Shown one piece after another: positions 32,918-43,160 of a DNA stretch of 64,000 bases. Position 1 is the first letter of the stretch; the number at the start of each line of letters is the position of its first letter. This stretch comes from Isochrysis galbana (Eukaryota > Haptophyta > Isochrysidales > Isochrysidaceae): assembly GCA_018136815.1 (NCBI GenBank), contig CM030938.1, forward strand, positions 1,896,202 through 1,960,201, in the 5' to 3' direction. Under the pieces are notes generated by a model that worked only from the letters and a program-made list of their open reading frames with translations, did not search any database and was not told the origin of the DNA. Made by a program: the position numbers and the translations under genes.

Positions 32918-33262
32918 GCCCCGAGAGAGAGCGCGGAGAAGGGGGTGGGCGGAGCGAGGGCTCCGCTCACCGGAAAATATGTAAGTCCCGCACCTGTTTA
33001 CAGGAGAAGTCGGGACTGAGGACGCCGCCAGCCCGGTAGGCATAGGAGGAAGGGGGGAACGGATCACCGGGGGGGGGCGCGGGCCACCGACCATATCTAA
33101 GCCCTTTTCCCCTATCCCCCTAGTAGTGCACGGGGGGAGTCGCCTGATGGCGGGGGGGAAAGGGCCGGGAGAGAGGGGGTGTAGAAAGTTTTGCTGCGTG
33201 AGTAGAAAGTAGAGGGTCCACGGCCGCGTGTGCGGTGAGACTATTAAGAAGTTAATCCTTCT
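32918..33262 (-). repeat. LINE-like family C, internal fragment
   Basis: Collinear with 29780-30110 and 35510-35840: 'aagtcccgcacctgtttacagga', 'ggaccatatctaagccctt' (one base shorter here), 'cccctagtagtgcacggggg', 'gagggtccacggccgcgtgt' and 'gcggtgagactatta'. The 3' terminal part is missing. It interrupts the ORF1-like fragment. Confidence 0.75.
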
Positions 33263-33284
33263 CCCCCCCCCCCCCCCGCCCCCC

Positions 33285-33466
33285 GGTGCTTTTCCCTGGT
33301 GAGTCGCCCGACGTAGCACGTAGCAGGTCGGTTCGCCTTACTGGGTTTTCACCCATTGTAACTTATTGGGGATTAGAATGGGCGGGAGCCGGGGGTCTGC
33401 GAGGGGGGAGATGTGGAGGGGTGCATAGGTGTATGTCTCTCCAACTATCGTTATAACGATAGGGTC
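33285..33466 (+). promoter_or_regulatory. Family F leader directly before an ORF1-like start codon
   Basis: Contains the family F blocks ('actgggttttcaccca', 'gggagccgggggtctgcgag', 'tgcataggtgtatgtctct') and then 'aactatcgttataacgatag', which has the dyad CTATCGTTATAACGATAG, and an ATG at 33467. The same arrangement is seen in decayed form before 32459. Probably the 5' UTR or internal promoter of a non-LTR element. Confidence 0.4.
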
Positions 33467-34351
33467 ATGGAGCGCGCCCCGCTCCCCTCCTCTCTCTCCG
33501 CCCCCCCCGCCGCGCTGGCTGACCAAGCCATGACTGACGCCCTGCTGCCGCAGCGACCTCCAGCCAGGGCCACGCCAGCCCAGGTACTCGCGGGCCACGC
33601 CCCGACACACGGCCCCAGATGCGCTCGGACAGCCCACAACGCAGAATCGCACAGAACACCAACACAACTCAGCCAACACAGACAAGCCCATGCACACCCA
33701 GAGCTCCAGAGCTCAGACTTCCATAGGGAAAGCCTCCGGGCTGGGCCCCTACAACGCCGCGGCACTGACCAAGTGCGCCAGCACGAGGCACAGACCCGGC
33801 CGGTCAAACAGACCACCTACAAACAACTGCTGGAGGCATGCAGCACCACCTGCAAGCCCCAGCAGTCAGGCACCCAAGCGAAGGTGAACACCCCATGTGG
33901 ATCGTATGGAATACCACACACCCGACAAGATTCAGCCACGCGTGATAAGCGGAGGCCAGTTGAAACACGAGAGGCGCACAAGCAACCCAGAAAAGCACTT
34001 CCAACTTCACAACCACCATTTCAATCCAAGCCAACAACACAACAGAGGCTGGGCGCCTCGCCTGAATGCAAGGCGGAAGGGTCCCGCAGGGACCCAAAGC
34101 TTGGAATACCCTCGTGCACAATGCCCGGCCAGACGCCCGTGGGGCTGACCCGGCACCCCCCACCTCGCAACCCCACACAGACAAACCCCCATGGGGGAGG
34201 TGAGCAAGAGGACGAACACGAACAAGCATACGAGGAAGATTTCTCGCAAATCATAATGACCTTCACCTCCACGGACCGTGGGATCAGGATCAAAGACGAG
34301 GAGGCGTTCAGCGCCATCGTGGCTCACCTCAACAAGCTTGAGAAGGCGTAG
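33467..34351 (+). mobile_element. ORF1-like protein of a non-LTR element, copy 2
   Basis: A 294-residue frame starting MERAPLPSSLSAPPAALADQ, hydrophilic and rich in Gln, His, Thr, Pro and Arg; it ends with an acidic segment ('GGEQEDEHEQAYEEDFSQII') and 'FSAIVAHLNKLEKA'. It lacks zinc knuckles or an RRM that I can see. The MERAP start and the leader are shared with 32459. No ORF2 follows within 700 bp, so the element is incomplete. The alternative, a fast-evolving host protein, cannot be excluded. Confidence 0.4.
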
Positions 34352-35067
34352 ACCTTGAACCAGAATTCTTAGCCAAAAGCTCGTCGGGCCCATGGGAGAT
34401 CTTGGTCTCGGCCGACTGCGCGCAACAATACAAGGGGATAGAAGGGCGAAGTATAGCAAACGGTGTATGGTACCGACTAGTAATAGGTGTGTAGCCCCGA
34501 ATCTTCAGACTTTTTTTTTTTAGGTGTATGTCTCTGTGCATCAACATGCGTCGAGCGTCGAGGCGTACGGGCAGGTGCGCTGAGGGGTGAGGGTTGTCGT
34601 GTTAGTACCGGGCTAGTGAGAGCAGTGGTACTAATACTACTAATGCTCAGTTCTATTATTATTATTAGCTCAGTTCTAATGCTCAGTTCTATAGGAGCCA
34701 CAATAGCCCCAATATAGCTATCGGGGGCCCCCAAGGAGCTATCGGGGGAATATCCCCCCCCGATCACCAACAACCCTCCCGATCTGCTCGGCCTCAGAGG
34801 GTGGACGCGACGGCCGCTTCGACAGCTACTGCCCAAGGTGGTCTGGGGGGCCGCCCTCGGCGGAGGGGCCGACTGAGAGAGGAGCCGCGTCGGCGCGCCC
34901 CATCGCAACAATCTATAACGTTAGTTGCATTTGCTCTCTGCATGTGGGACCCCCACATGTCCTTGTCACATCGCGCACCATAAGAATAAGAATTTCCTTG
35001 AAATAGCCATGAAGGCCTTCATACACCTCACAGTTCGGCATTTGATGGGTCAACACAAGTCTAGGGC
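34352..35067. other. Intergenic repeats
   Basis: Family F sequence at 34510-34700 with tandem 'ctcagttcta' repeats (34640-34692), then at 34785-34930 the same family end as 17725-17880, finishing 'caatctataacgttagttgc'. No host gene seen. Confidence 0.5.
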
Positions 35068-35868
35068 TAAACACTTGCAAGTTCAACTAAGTTTATACTT
35101 GGTTCGCCCATGGGGGGGCACGAGCCCCCCCTCTCTCTCCACTCCTCCCCTGCCGTGGGGGAGGAACCACCCATCCTCCTGGCATGCCTGATGGCTTGCC
35201 AGGAGCCAGGAGGCCACTGACCTGCTGACCCACTCTCCCACTGACAGGCACACCTGGTTCGCTCGTCCTGGCCCCTCGTGGCCAGCCCATCGCTCCAACC
35301 CCCCCTCCCCCCCTGGTCGACAGGCAGACAAGTGCAGATTGGGGGCCCCAGAGGCTCGGGAGCGCCAGCGAGGGAGAGGCAGGGGAGGCCAGGGCCCAGC
35401 CCGCCAGCCTCCTCTGCCCCCAAGGCTGGCCTCCAGGAGCCTCCAGGGGTCGCCAGGGGCAGCTGCAGGCCTGCCGCAGGCGCGCCATCGCGCGTGCCGC
35501 AGGAGAGGGGAGAGAGAGCGCGGAGAAGGGGGTGGGCGGAGCGAGAGCTGCGCCCACCGAAAAATAGGTAAGTCCCGCACCTGTTTACAGGATAAGTCGG
35601 GGCTGAGACCGCCGCCCACTTGGAGACACAGGAGGAAGGGGGGGAATGATCACCGGGGGGGAGGCGCGGGCCACCGGACCATATCTAAGCCCTTCACCCC
35701 TATCCCCCTAGAAGTGCACGGGGGGAGTCGCCTCATGGCGGGGGGAGAAGGGCCGGGGGAATGGGGGTGTAGAAAGTTTTCCTACGTGAGTAGAAAGTAG
35801 AGGGTCCGCGGCCGCGTGTGCGGTGAGACTATTAAAAGGTTTATTTATTTAAACACTTGCAAGTTCAA
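35068..35868 (-). mobile_element. Non-LTR (LINE-like) family C copy with 19-bp TSD
   Basis: Element 35087-35849 (763 bp), flanked by the perfect direct repeat TAAACACTTGCAAGTTCAA at 35068-35086 and 35850-35868. Three bases of the TSD (CAA) may belong to the element. The 3' end is at 35087, with the dyad 'ctaagtttatacttgg' and the G/C hairpin next to it. It is 5'-truncated relative to 29356-30884. This copy defines the ends of the family best. Confidence 0.85.
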
Positions 35869-36055
35869 GCAAGCAACCTGAGAAATAGAGCAGAGACCAA
35901 CGTTCGCGCGAGCTCGCTTCTTCGCCCCGCCCTGCTTCGCCTCAATTGCGCGTCTCATGCTGCTCATGTTCGGATTGCATGAAACGTTCAAGCATCCTCG
36001 GGAGATTCCGCGGATCTTAATGGCGACCGTGCGCGCACACAACGCCAATCGCCGA

Positions 36056-39000
36056 TCATAGCGCCGCCAATTCCTCACCGAATGAGCGTAGCTCGTCAAG
36101 ACTGACGTCGCTAGTCTTAGGGTCCCAACGCATAAGCGCTTGTAGACACCCACGGAATGAGATTGGCTTGCGCACGATGGGGATGGACTTCCCTGGATGT
36201 TGCGGGCTCGCCCAATAATCTTCACCAGTTCTCCGGCTCGTGTACCGGTTCCAGCCTTGACCCGGCGCCTGAGTGGACGGAATGGCATGGCCGGGGAACA
36301 ACAGCATGCCCCTGAAGGGCCAACAGATCCCATCGTATCCTTGCCGTGCGCGATGATCAGCCTCAACGAGAGCAAGTGGAACCTCTTTAAGACTATACTC
36401 CGTCTTCAGCCGTATAGGCATCGTTTGAGCCACAGCGGTGTCGCCGGCGGAAACCTCGTCAAAATCCTCCACACCACCGTAACCCATCTTACCATAGCCC
36501 CTGCTGCCACCCACCCCGACGACAGATTGGCGGATCACTTCATTATCTCTTTGGAGCGCGTCAACTAGCAGGGAGAGACGACGGCGACGCTCCGCGTACG
36601 GTAGCTTTCGAACGTCATCGCCCGCGAGCACTGCCGCGTCGTACACGTGCACTGCGTCGCGCAATGAGGTGCCGATCTTTTCGGTCACTTTTTCGGCTAT
36701 GAGCAACGTAGCACGCGGTAGGCGGACCCCAATTATGGGTTCCCATCCGCGACCCCCCCAAACGAAAGCAACGCCACGCACATTGCCAACATCCGCGCCG
36801 AAGATGAGGGCTGGTGGCATGTCGGAAGCGGACGGCATGACGACCCAATCTGCTGGCACGGCAAAATGGCTCTTTGGGGCACTAGGCGGCCGAAGCATCA
36901 CGCGCATGAGCGATTGCGGCTGCACCACACGGGGAAGTTGCTCGCCGCACTCCACATCGAGGGCGTACGCCTCATCAGGAGTCGAGCGACGGGGCGGCGG
37001 CGGCGGCATATCGGGGATCCGCCACGCGGCGAGGCAGTCATCACGCGTTGCCGATTGGTCGCAGGAGCGAGATCCCTTCTCTCGCATGTAAGCAACGAGA
37101 CGTCGTAGAGCACGGCGTTGCAACCTGCCGATCCTATCATTCGACTCCCGCAGGTACCCGCCGAGGGACGACCCCTGTATCACTTCGCGAGGCACAAGCT
37201 CTAGCACGTCGGTACCGTTGATGTCTAGCGAGGAGGGCCCCCAGCTTGGCTTGAGCTCGTTGATGCGGTCATTGATGGTCAGGAGGTGCTGGAAGAGGGA
37301 GGCACCTGCCCCATCGCCACGTAGGCCCCGACATATGACGTATCGCTCTGAGTTCGCGGGTCGCGATTGCGCGGGCTTATACAAGGCGATGGAGCTAAAG
37401 TGAGCTCCCATGAGGTATAGCAGTCCGGCCGAGAAGGGCGTGAAGAGATCGAAGGCCTTGCACACAAAATGTCCGCCCTCGCGAAGGGTGCCGACAGCGG
37501 CGGCGAATTGCCCGAGCAACAGCTGCTTGTTCATCAACTCCTGGATATTCTCCTTTCCGGAGACGTCGAAGCCGCCGTCAGCCATCATCATGTGTAGGCC
37601 GTAGCCATCAGTTTGTCGCATCACGAGAGCACGTAGAGCACGCAGATTTTCGGAGCTGTAGAGGTCGCCATCATTGTTTGGGCCGTAGTACGGATGAAAC
37701 AGCTCGGGCGGCGCGGCCCCATGGAACCGCCCGGGCGTAAAGTCATGATCGCCGCGCAAGGTGAAGCCGAAACCCTTTGCAGATCCACCGCGCCGCCACA
37801 AGACGTACTCGGAGAAGCCTCCAGGTCCGGCGGCAACGTCGCCAAAGAAGAGCAGCCCCGGTGCAGGCTTGGGGGGTCTTGGCAGCGGGGGCTGCCCGCC
37901 GGATGGGACATATCCAAGTTGTGGAGCCTCAGCGGCCGCCCGATAGTGCCACCCAACCATTTGTTCGAAGGCGACGGCAGGTTGTGGCGCATCGGCACAC
38001 GAGAATAAACCCTCGAGTGCGGCGTCGATCGCTGCCATCTTGAGTGCTGCACGATTCAGAAAGAATTCCTTCTTGATACCCTCGAACGGGTTTGCACGCG
38101 CACGCGCATCGTCGAACGCTCGCCGATCCGTGAGGGCATCTAGTGCTGTTTTGGCCACGAGCATTCCGCGCAACACCTCAGAGTCAGTGTGGTCCGTCTC
38201 CTCATCAATTGAGGCCTTTCTCGCGCCCTCTACTACCCACTGGCGCATCTCGTCCGTAGACGGGCGTGGCAGTGCAAGCGTCTCCAGCCAGTTGACGACG
38301 GGGAGCACAGCAATCTCGTCCTCTCCTAGTGGCTCAGCGACGGGCGCGTCGTCGTCGGTTATGCCCGCTGCCCGGAAGCCCAGGCCAAACGACCCGAGGT
38401 TGCCCTTCTCTTCGATGGGACGAGAGATCCCTTGCTCTGCTATGCCAAGGCCTGTTCCCTCCGACCACCCCATCTTCCGCATCATTGCCTCCGCCTGTGC
38501 GCTCATCCTTGTGCCTCCGCTGCCTATAGAGGGACCCGTTGAGGAGCCCATCCCGTTGCTTGATGCGCTAGTGCACCCGCCAGCAAGACTGCCCGGCTCG
38601 GTTGCTCGGACAAAGTTGCATGCCATGCTGCACCTCGCATGCTGTTGCATTGTGCTGCCTTCATGCTCTTCTAGCCTAGGCTTCTTCGAGGATGCAGCCA
38701 TTCCGATGATGCCAGCTTCTCTAAGCTGTGCAGCTACGCGTGACATCTCGTCTACTGATCGCTTACGAAGAACGAGCTCACCGCCTGGGGCACCCGGCGG
38801 AGCCCAGACGGGGAGCGGCGTGGCGGCGCCATATAGCGGGTCAGCGTCATCGAAAAGATCGCCCCCAGCCACCCGCTGCATCGTGTTACTTGCCGGTCCA
38901 ATGTCCCATGCAGGTGCATGTGATGGCTCATCCGAATAGGCTATATGTGCGTCGGCTTGCCAGGCTGCGTCAGGCGCACGAGAACGCCCTGGCTCCTCAT

Positions 39001-41347
39001 CAGAAGATGCTGCGTAGGCATCGCCACGCAGTGCCGCAGTGGGTGCGGCAGGTTGTCCTGTATCGTCATCTGATGACGCGGCGTATGCATCGCCTTGTCT
39101 GTCGGACTGCTGGGTTTCGCTAGCTGCAGGGGGCTGCCTGGCCCCATCATCAAACGAGGCAGCGTATGCTCCAGCGAGCTTCGCCCCACTTGTGGCGGCG
39201 GAGGTTCGCATCTCATCATCCGAAGACGCTGCGTATGCGTCGCCTTGCTGGGCAGCGCGATTGGTAGCGCTGGCTGCACGAGGCTGTGCCGTCTCCTCAT
39301 CTGATGAAGCTGCGTACGCATACCTGTCATGATCTGCGTTTTCGGGCAGGGGCTGATCAAAGGAGTCCATCGTGAAGGGATCCGGCGACGCCGGAGCGAG
39401 GGATGCCGGCTGCGGAGACCGATTCCCGAACGATTCCGGGCGTGGGGAGGGCGGCGAGCGGCGAGGATACATAGACTGTTGGACAGCCAGAAGAGGCGGC
39501 GGCGCGAACATAGTTTGCTCCTGAGCGGAGGGCCTCGATGGCGGCGGTGGTGGCGGCAGCACGTAATCGTTGGTGTACTCATAGCCCCCGGGCACCTCAC
39601 GAAAAGACTTATCCGTTGGCGCTTTCTGGTCTTCGTGGGGCACGTTGGGAAAGGTGCAAGGTAAGCGGCGCGCAGAGGGCATCGGGACGTGCTCTGGCTC
39701 TGAGGCGGACACGTAGAGCATTTGGCGATGGTCAGTGGAGCGTCGAGAATTCCGCGGTTGGCGCATCAAATGTATCACACGGACGCCGCGGCGCTCGACA
39801 GCATTGACGTTTGGCGTGAGATCCTCGAACCGGGATATGATGAGAACAGCTCGGATGGCACCCGAGTTGATAAGCCGGGCCAGCCATTCGGCGCAGTGCT
39901 CATTGGACATGTAGTGGTAGTACACATATGATATCACCGCGAGGTCAATGGATTCCCAACCGCCCGTCTTGGCGAGCAAGCCATCGCCGTCGTTCACGTC
40001 CCACACATCGAATCGCAAACCAAGCGACTCCGCGCACGGCCGCCATGCCCCCTGCAGGTCAAGCGAGAGAAGATCCGGTTCGACGTGTGGCAGATGGGAC
40101 GCACAGAACTCGCGAACGGCCACGAGCTCAAAACCGGGCCCACCACCGAGAGAGGCTACGCGAAAAGGCTGCCCGCTGCCAGGCGACGCATCCAGTTCAT
40201 TGCGGAAGGCCCCCATATTGAAGGCGCGCTCCATAGCGGCCGTCCCTTCCGTGAAGCGTTGGATTGACTTGAGTCGCATGTACTCGGCCTGCAGCCCAAG
40301 ATGCGCATAATTCTCTTGGGACCATGTGATTCCGCCTGCACGCATGTTGGGCTTTTGCGCATAAATGCGCTCGCCCTCCCGGCGAAGTGCACCGCCATCT
40401 TCTTCCTCCGCCAGTGCCGTGAGCGCCTGGCGCATGAGCGGCGTCGCCACCTCGAGCAACTTCAGAAGCATCTTGTGGCCCAGCGCGCTGGTCTGAAACG
40501 GCCACTGCTTCCGCCGATCCTGGAAATAGACGACGGACCCGTCGGCTTGAGCCTGGATCGCCCCAGCAAAAGGATCGCGTTCGACGACCACGGCGCTCTT
40601 GCGCTTGGTCTCCTTCTTTTGAGGTAGGCGTGAGCGCTGTAGCGCCTCTGACTCCGCTCCATCGATGATCATCATTCGTGGCGCCCGCTGCTCGATTCCC
40701 ATCCCATTCTTCGTGCTCGAGCGCCCTAGCTGCATTGTTTGGCGTGACGACTTGGGCAACGCGATGCGGACTTGTGCATCCTTGTTCTCGCGATGCGCCG
40801 ACGGTGCTCGCGCCGTGGAAGATGCACTGAGAGATGGGAGTGGTGGCAGCGGCTTGGAGCGCGCGCTGGTGGGCAGCGTGTATGCCGCCTTCAATGCCTC
40901 TCGCGCCGAGTCGCGCACGCGAAACGGAAGCTGCTCGCTTGAAACCGGGTGCGGCTGGCGGTCTCTAATAATTGCCTCGAGGCTGAAGCCCTGCTCGATG
41001 TTCCACTCTATGGAGGCGAGCGCGCCCTCGGCGCAGAGCGGGGGGTTCTCGCTCCGCTTTTGAGCATACAACTTCATCACACTGCCAAGCACCACCGATG
41101 CCTCACGCCAGCTCGGAGCGCCACCCTCCGTGCCGAGTGAGGCGAGCGCTGCACCAAGCGGAGCAGAGCGCTCATCGGCGGCGGCGGCACGCAACAGCGC
41201 GTCAATCTTCGGTTGGTGCTCACGCACCGCCCGCGCGCTCGCCTTGCCCAGCGCGAGCAGCAGCTCGATCCGTCGTGACGGGGTCGCCTCCGCCCACCGC
41301 TCTGCCTCAGCCACCCACCAGGGCGGAGCGCTGCCCGCGTCGCCCAT
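36056..41347 (-). CDS. CMTR1: mRNA cap-1 2'-O-methyltransferase (CMTR1-like) with extra N-terminal methyltransferase domain
   Basis: Single exon, 1763 aa from the ATG at 41347; the frame stays open to 41554 but that part is Pro-rich UTR-like sequence. Domain order: helical N-region; Rossmann methyltransferase at about 394-556 (motif I VASLGGGPGFE, acidic strand 'LLSLDLQGAW', then 'DLAVISYVYYHYMS'); low-complexity region with 'DAYAASSD(D/E)' repeats at 675-811; G-patch at 944-994 ('MMRKMGWSEGTGLGIAEQG'); FtsJ/RrmJ domain at 1088-1343 with SAM loop GDVAAGPGGFSEY and the K-D-K-E tetrad seen as K1103 (NRAALKMA), D1257 (MMADGGFD), K1297 (FVCKAFDLFTPF) and E1334 (NSERYVIC); C-terminal region ending in a WW-like segment ('QGWNRYTSRRTGEDYW'). 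G-patch, FtsJ and WW order matches CMTR1, which methylates the first transcribed nucleotide's ribose. The N-terminal methyltransferase is not part of animal CMTR1. Confidence 0.88.
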   Translation of the reverse strand: MGDAGSAPPWWVAEAERWAEATPSRRIELLLALGKASARAVREHQPKIDALLRAAAADERSAPLGAALASLGTEGGAPSWREASVVLGSVMKLYAQKRSENPPLCAEGALASIEWNIEQGFSLEAIIRDRQPHPVSSEQLPFRVRDSAREALKAAYTLPTSARSKPLPPLPSLSASSTARAPSAHRENKDAQVRIALPKSSRQTMQLGRSSTKNGMGIEQRAPRMMIIDGAESEALQRSRLPQKKETKRKSAVVVERDPFAGAIQAQADGSVVYFQDRRKQWPFQTSALGHKMLLKLLEVATPLMRQALTALAEEEDGGALRREGERIYAQKPNMRAGGITWSQENYAHLGLQAEYMRLKSIQRFTEGTAAMERAFNMGAFRNELDASPGSGQPFRVASLGGGPGFELVAVREFCASHLPHVEPDLLSLDLQGAWRPCAESLGLRFDVWDVNDGDGLLAKTGGWESIDLAVISYVYYHYMSNEHCAEWLARLINSGAIRAVLIISRFEDLTPNVNAVERRGVRVIHLMRQPRNSRRSTDHRQMLYVSASEPEHVPMPSARRLPCTFPNVPHEDQKAPTDKSFREVPGGYEYTNDYVLPPPPPPSRPSAQEQTMFAPPPLLAVQQSMYPRRSPPSPRPESFGNRSPQPASLAPASPDPFTMDSFDQPLPENADHDRYAYAASSDEETAQPRAASATNRAAQQGDAYAASSDDEMRTSAATSGAKLAGAYAASFDDGARQPPAASETQQSDRQGDAYAASSDDDTGQPAAPTAALRGDAYAASSDEEPGRSRAPDAAWQADAHIAYSDEPSHAPAWDIGPASNTMQRVAGGDLFDDADPLYGAATPLPVWAPPGAPGGELVLRKRSVDEMSRVAAQLREAGIIGMAASSKKPRLEEHEGSTMQQHARCSMACNFVRATEPGSLAGGCTSASSNGMGSSTGPSIGSGGTRMSAQAEAMMRKMGWSEGTGLGIAEQGISRPIEEKGNLGSFGLGFRAAGITDDDAPVAEPLGEDEIAVLPVVNWLETLALPRPSTDEMRQWVVEGARKASIDEETDHTDSEVLRGMLVAKTALDALTDRRAFDDARARANPFEGIKKEFFLNRAALKMAAIDAALEGLFSCADAPQPAVAFEQMVGWHYRAAAEAPQLGYVPSGGQPPLPRPPKPAPGLLFFGDVAAGPGGFSEYVLWRRGGSAKGFGFTLRGDHDFTPGRFHGAAPPELFHPYYGPNNDGDLYSSENLRALRALVMRQTDGYGLHMMMADGGFDVSGKENIQELMNKQLLLGQFAAAVGTLREGGHFVCKAFDLFTPFSAGLLYLMGAHFSSIALYKPAQSRPANSERYVICRGLRGDGAGASLFQHLLTINDRINELKPSWGPSSLDINGTDVLELVPREVIQGSSLGGYLRESNDRIGRLQRRALRRLVAYMREKGSRSCDQSATRDDCLAAWRIPDMPPPPPRRSTPDEAYALDVECGEQLPRVVQPQSLMRVMLRPPSAPKSHFAVPADWVVMPSASDMPPALIFGADVGNVRGVAFVWGGRGWEPIIGVRLPRATLLIAEKVTEKIGTSLRDAVHVYDAAVLAGDDVRKLPYAERRRRLSLLVDALQRDNEVIRQSVVGVGGSRGYGKMGYGGVEDFDEVSAGDTAVAQTMPIRLKTEYSLKEVPLALVEADHRARQGYDGICWPFRGMLLFPGHAIPSTQAPGQGWNRYTSRRTGEDYWASPQHPGKSIPIVRKPISFRGCLQALMRWDPKTSDVSLDELRSFGEELAAL
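38915..39325 (-). repeat. Coding tandem repeat in the CMTR1-like gene
   Basis: Six imperfect units of 23-28 codons, each centred on (D)AYAASSD(D/E)E, in the linker between the first methyltransferase and the G-patch. The acidic SSDDE cores could be casein-kinase-2 sites; the DNA repeat may vary in copy number between strains. Confidence 0.8.
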
Positions 41348-42758
41348 CAGTGTGCAAGGCAAGGGGGAGGGGGGGGGAGGCGAGCAAGAGACGCGAAACG
41401 CCGCCGCCCGACGCTCCCCAGAGATGCAGAGGGAGTCGGAGGGAGAGCAAGGAAGAGGGGGGGGGGGGGGGAGAGGGGGAGAGAAGGGAGAGGCGGGGAC
41501 TGCGAGTGGCGGCAGCCGCGCTGATCGCGTCGCGCGGCCGGCGGAGTGGGCCAAAAAAAATAAGTAGTAGTACTATTCATAGAAGGGGGAAGGGGAGTGG
41601 CGAGTGGCGAGCCTGGCCCAAGCGGGCCTGTGGGCTTGGCTGGGAGATGGAGATGGGGATGGGAGTGCGCGGCTCATTCTCGTTCATGATCCGCGCCCAT
41701 TGGTTGGGGGTCTGAGTCAGAGTGTTGAATGTTCAGCTCATACCAGAAGATGGCAGAGCATGAGCATGAGTGTGACTAACGGCTGGCTGATGGCTGATGG
41801 GCTCCCCAGGAGCCAGAGTCGAGAGTCAGAGTCGCCAGGAGCCAGGAGCCAGGAGGGGATATTAGGATTAGGATTAGGGCCCAATGGGGAGGGCACGAGT
41901 ACGAGGCGCCTAGGCCTTGGTCGTGTGCCATCGAACGTCACCCGTCACCCGCTGGAACCAGGGACAAGGGCTCGCTCCCCAGCCTATCTTGTCAGGGCGC
42001 TTGTGAACTAAGTACGCAAACGCAAAGCGCAAACTTAGCTCGCATTTGGAAATCATTTGGATTTGGCATTTGGGGTCCTTCAAAAGGTTGCCGCAAAGAA
42101 ATTGTGTTGAAACATTCATACATAAGATTACTGATTACTATGTGCGTCGACACGTGCCCCATTTGAAGCTCGTCGCACACCCCACAAAGCACATTCCGTC
42201 CTCGTCGCAGCACGTGCGTGTCGCGCTCCCATCGGAGTAGGAGCAGGCTTGCCTGCACTGCCCACGAGCACTGGAAAGCCTTGCGGACAAAAAAAATTCC
42301 ACAGTTCTATTCCTCCAACACAGACACCATGCTTCGTGCTGTCCTGGTCGCGTCCGATCCATATTGCCGTCGGCGTCTACAGGCGCGAAGCATGTGTCGA
42401 CAAAGAGATAATGCACTACAATAGCTAATAGTGGACGTGGATGATCACCCGAACACGGGGCTCGTGCGCTTGTATACTCGCGCCAAGCATAATCACTATG
42501 GGCAGTGAGTGCGTGACGACGCCTCGATCAGCATGCCGTCAGGTGCGTGGGACAAGTGTCGCATCCAACGGGTGAAATCATGTGTATGGCGATGGTGTCG
42601 ACATGCCGACCATCCTACTCAACTCTTACCCTGATGTGGAAGATGCCTCACGCCAGCATTTCGTCGAGCGCGTCAAGCAGCTGAGACAGCTGTGCTTCCG
42701 TGAATCTGCGGCAGGGATACATCGGTGAGGAATATCGCACTAGCAAGTCATACACTCA
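41348..42758. other. Intergenic between two minus-strand genes
   Basis: 41370-41500 is G-rich and probably 5' UTR or promoter of the CMTR1-like gene. Around 41805-41855 'aggagccag' and 'gagtcagagtcg' are repeated. No gene is recognised in 41600-42750. Confidence 0.5.
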
Positions 42759-43160
42759 TCATGGGCGAGCAGGCGTGATGGAGCATACACACCCCTGTGC
42801 CTCACAGCCCTCTGCCCAGCTCACAATGTCCTCCTCCTCAAGCGTGTTCCTCTCCTGGAGTGCAGCAAGCCTCTGCAGAGCGGTCAGACTGGAGACAACG
42901 GTCAGTCGACGGAGCGCGCCCAGTCGCAGCGCGCGCGCCTGATCCTCCGGCAGCCCTGAGACGGATGTGAGGCACTCCTCGAACGGTGCTCCGGCGGGCC
43001 AGCCAGAGCGAGCGCTGCTCATGCGGGGAGCGCTGGTGCGCGGCTGGGAAGACGAGGCGTCCACCATGCCCGTCTGTATTGCTCCCATCCGGATCGCGCC
43101 TGCCGCCGGCGCGGACACGAGGAGCGCGAACAGCCACGACGAGAGCTGACGCGCGCCCAT
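42759..43160 (-). CDS. Small protein with signal- or transit-like N-terminus, unknown
   Basis: 133 codons from the ATG at 43160 (MGARQLSSWLFALLVSAPAAG), an N-terminus like a signal peptide. The rest is helical and acidic, with 'LTALQRLAALQERNTLEEED' and a Cys-containing tail ('WAEGCEAQGCVCSITPARP'). An upstream in-frame ATG at 43244 would hide the signal, so the later start is preferred. No family is recognised; secretion or plastid targeting is an inference from the N-terminus only. Confidence 0.4.
   Translation of the reverse strand: MGARQLSSWLFALLVSAPAAGAIRMGAIQTGMVDASSSQPRTSAPRMSSARSGWPAGAPFEECLTSVSGLPEDQARALRLGALRRLTVVSSLTALQRLAALQERNTLEEEDIVSWAEGCEAQGCVCSITPARP

Noticed and set aside
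41348..41554. N-terminal extension of the CMTR1-like protein
   Set aside because: It is open but Pro/Ser-rich and G-run derived; the ATG at 41347 begins the helical, protein-like sequence.
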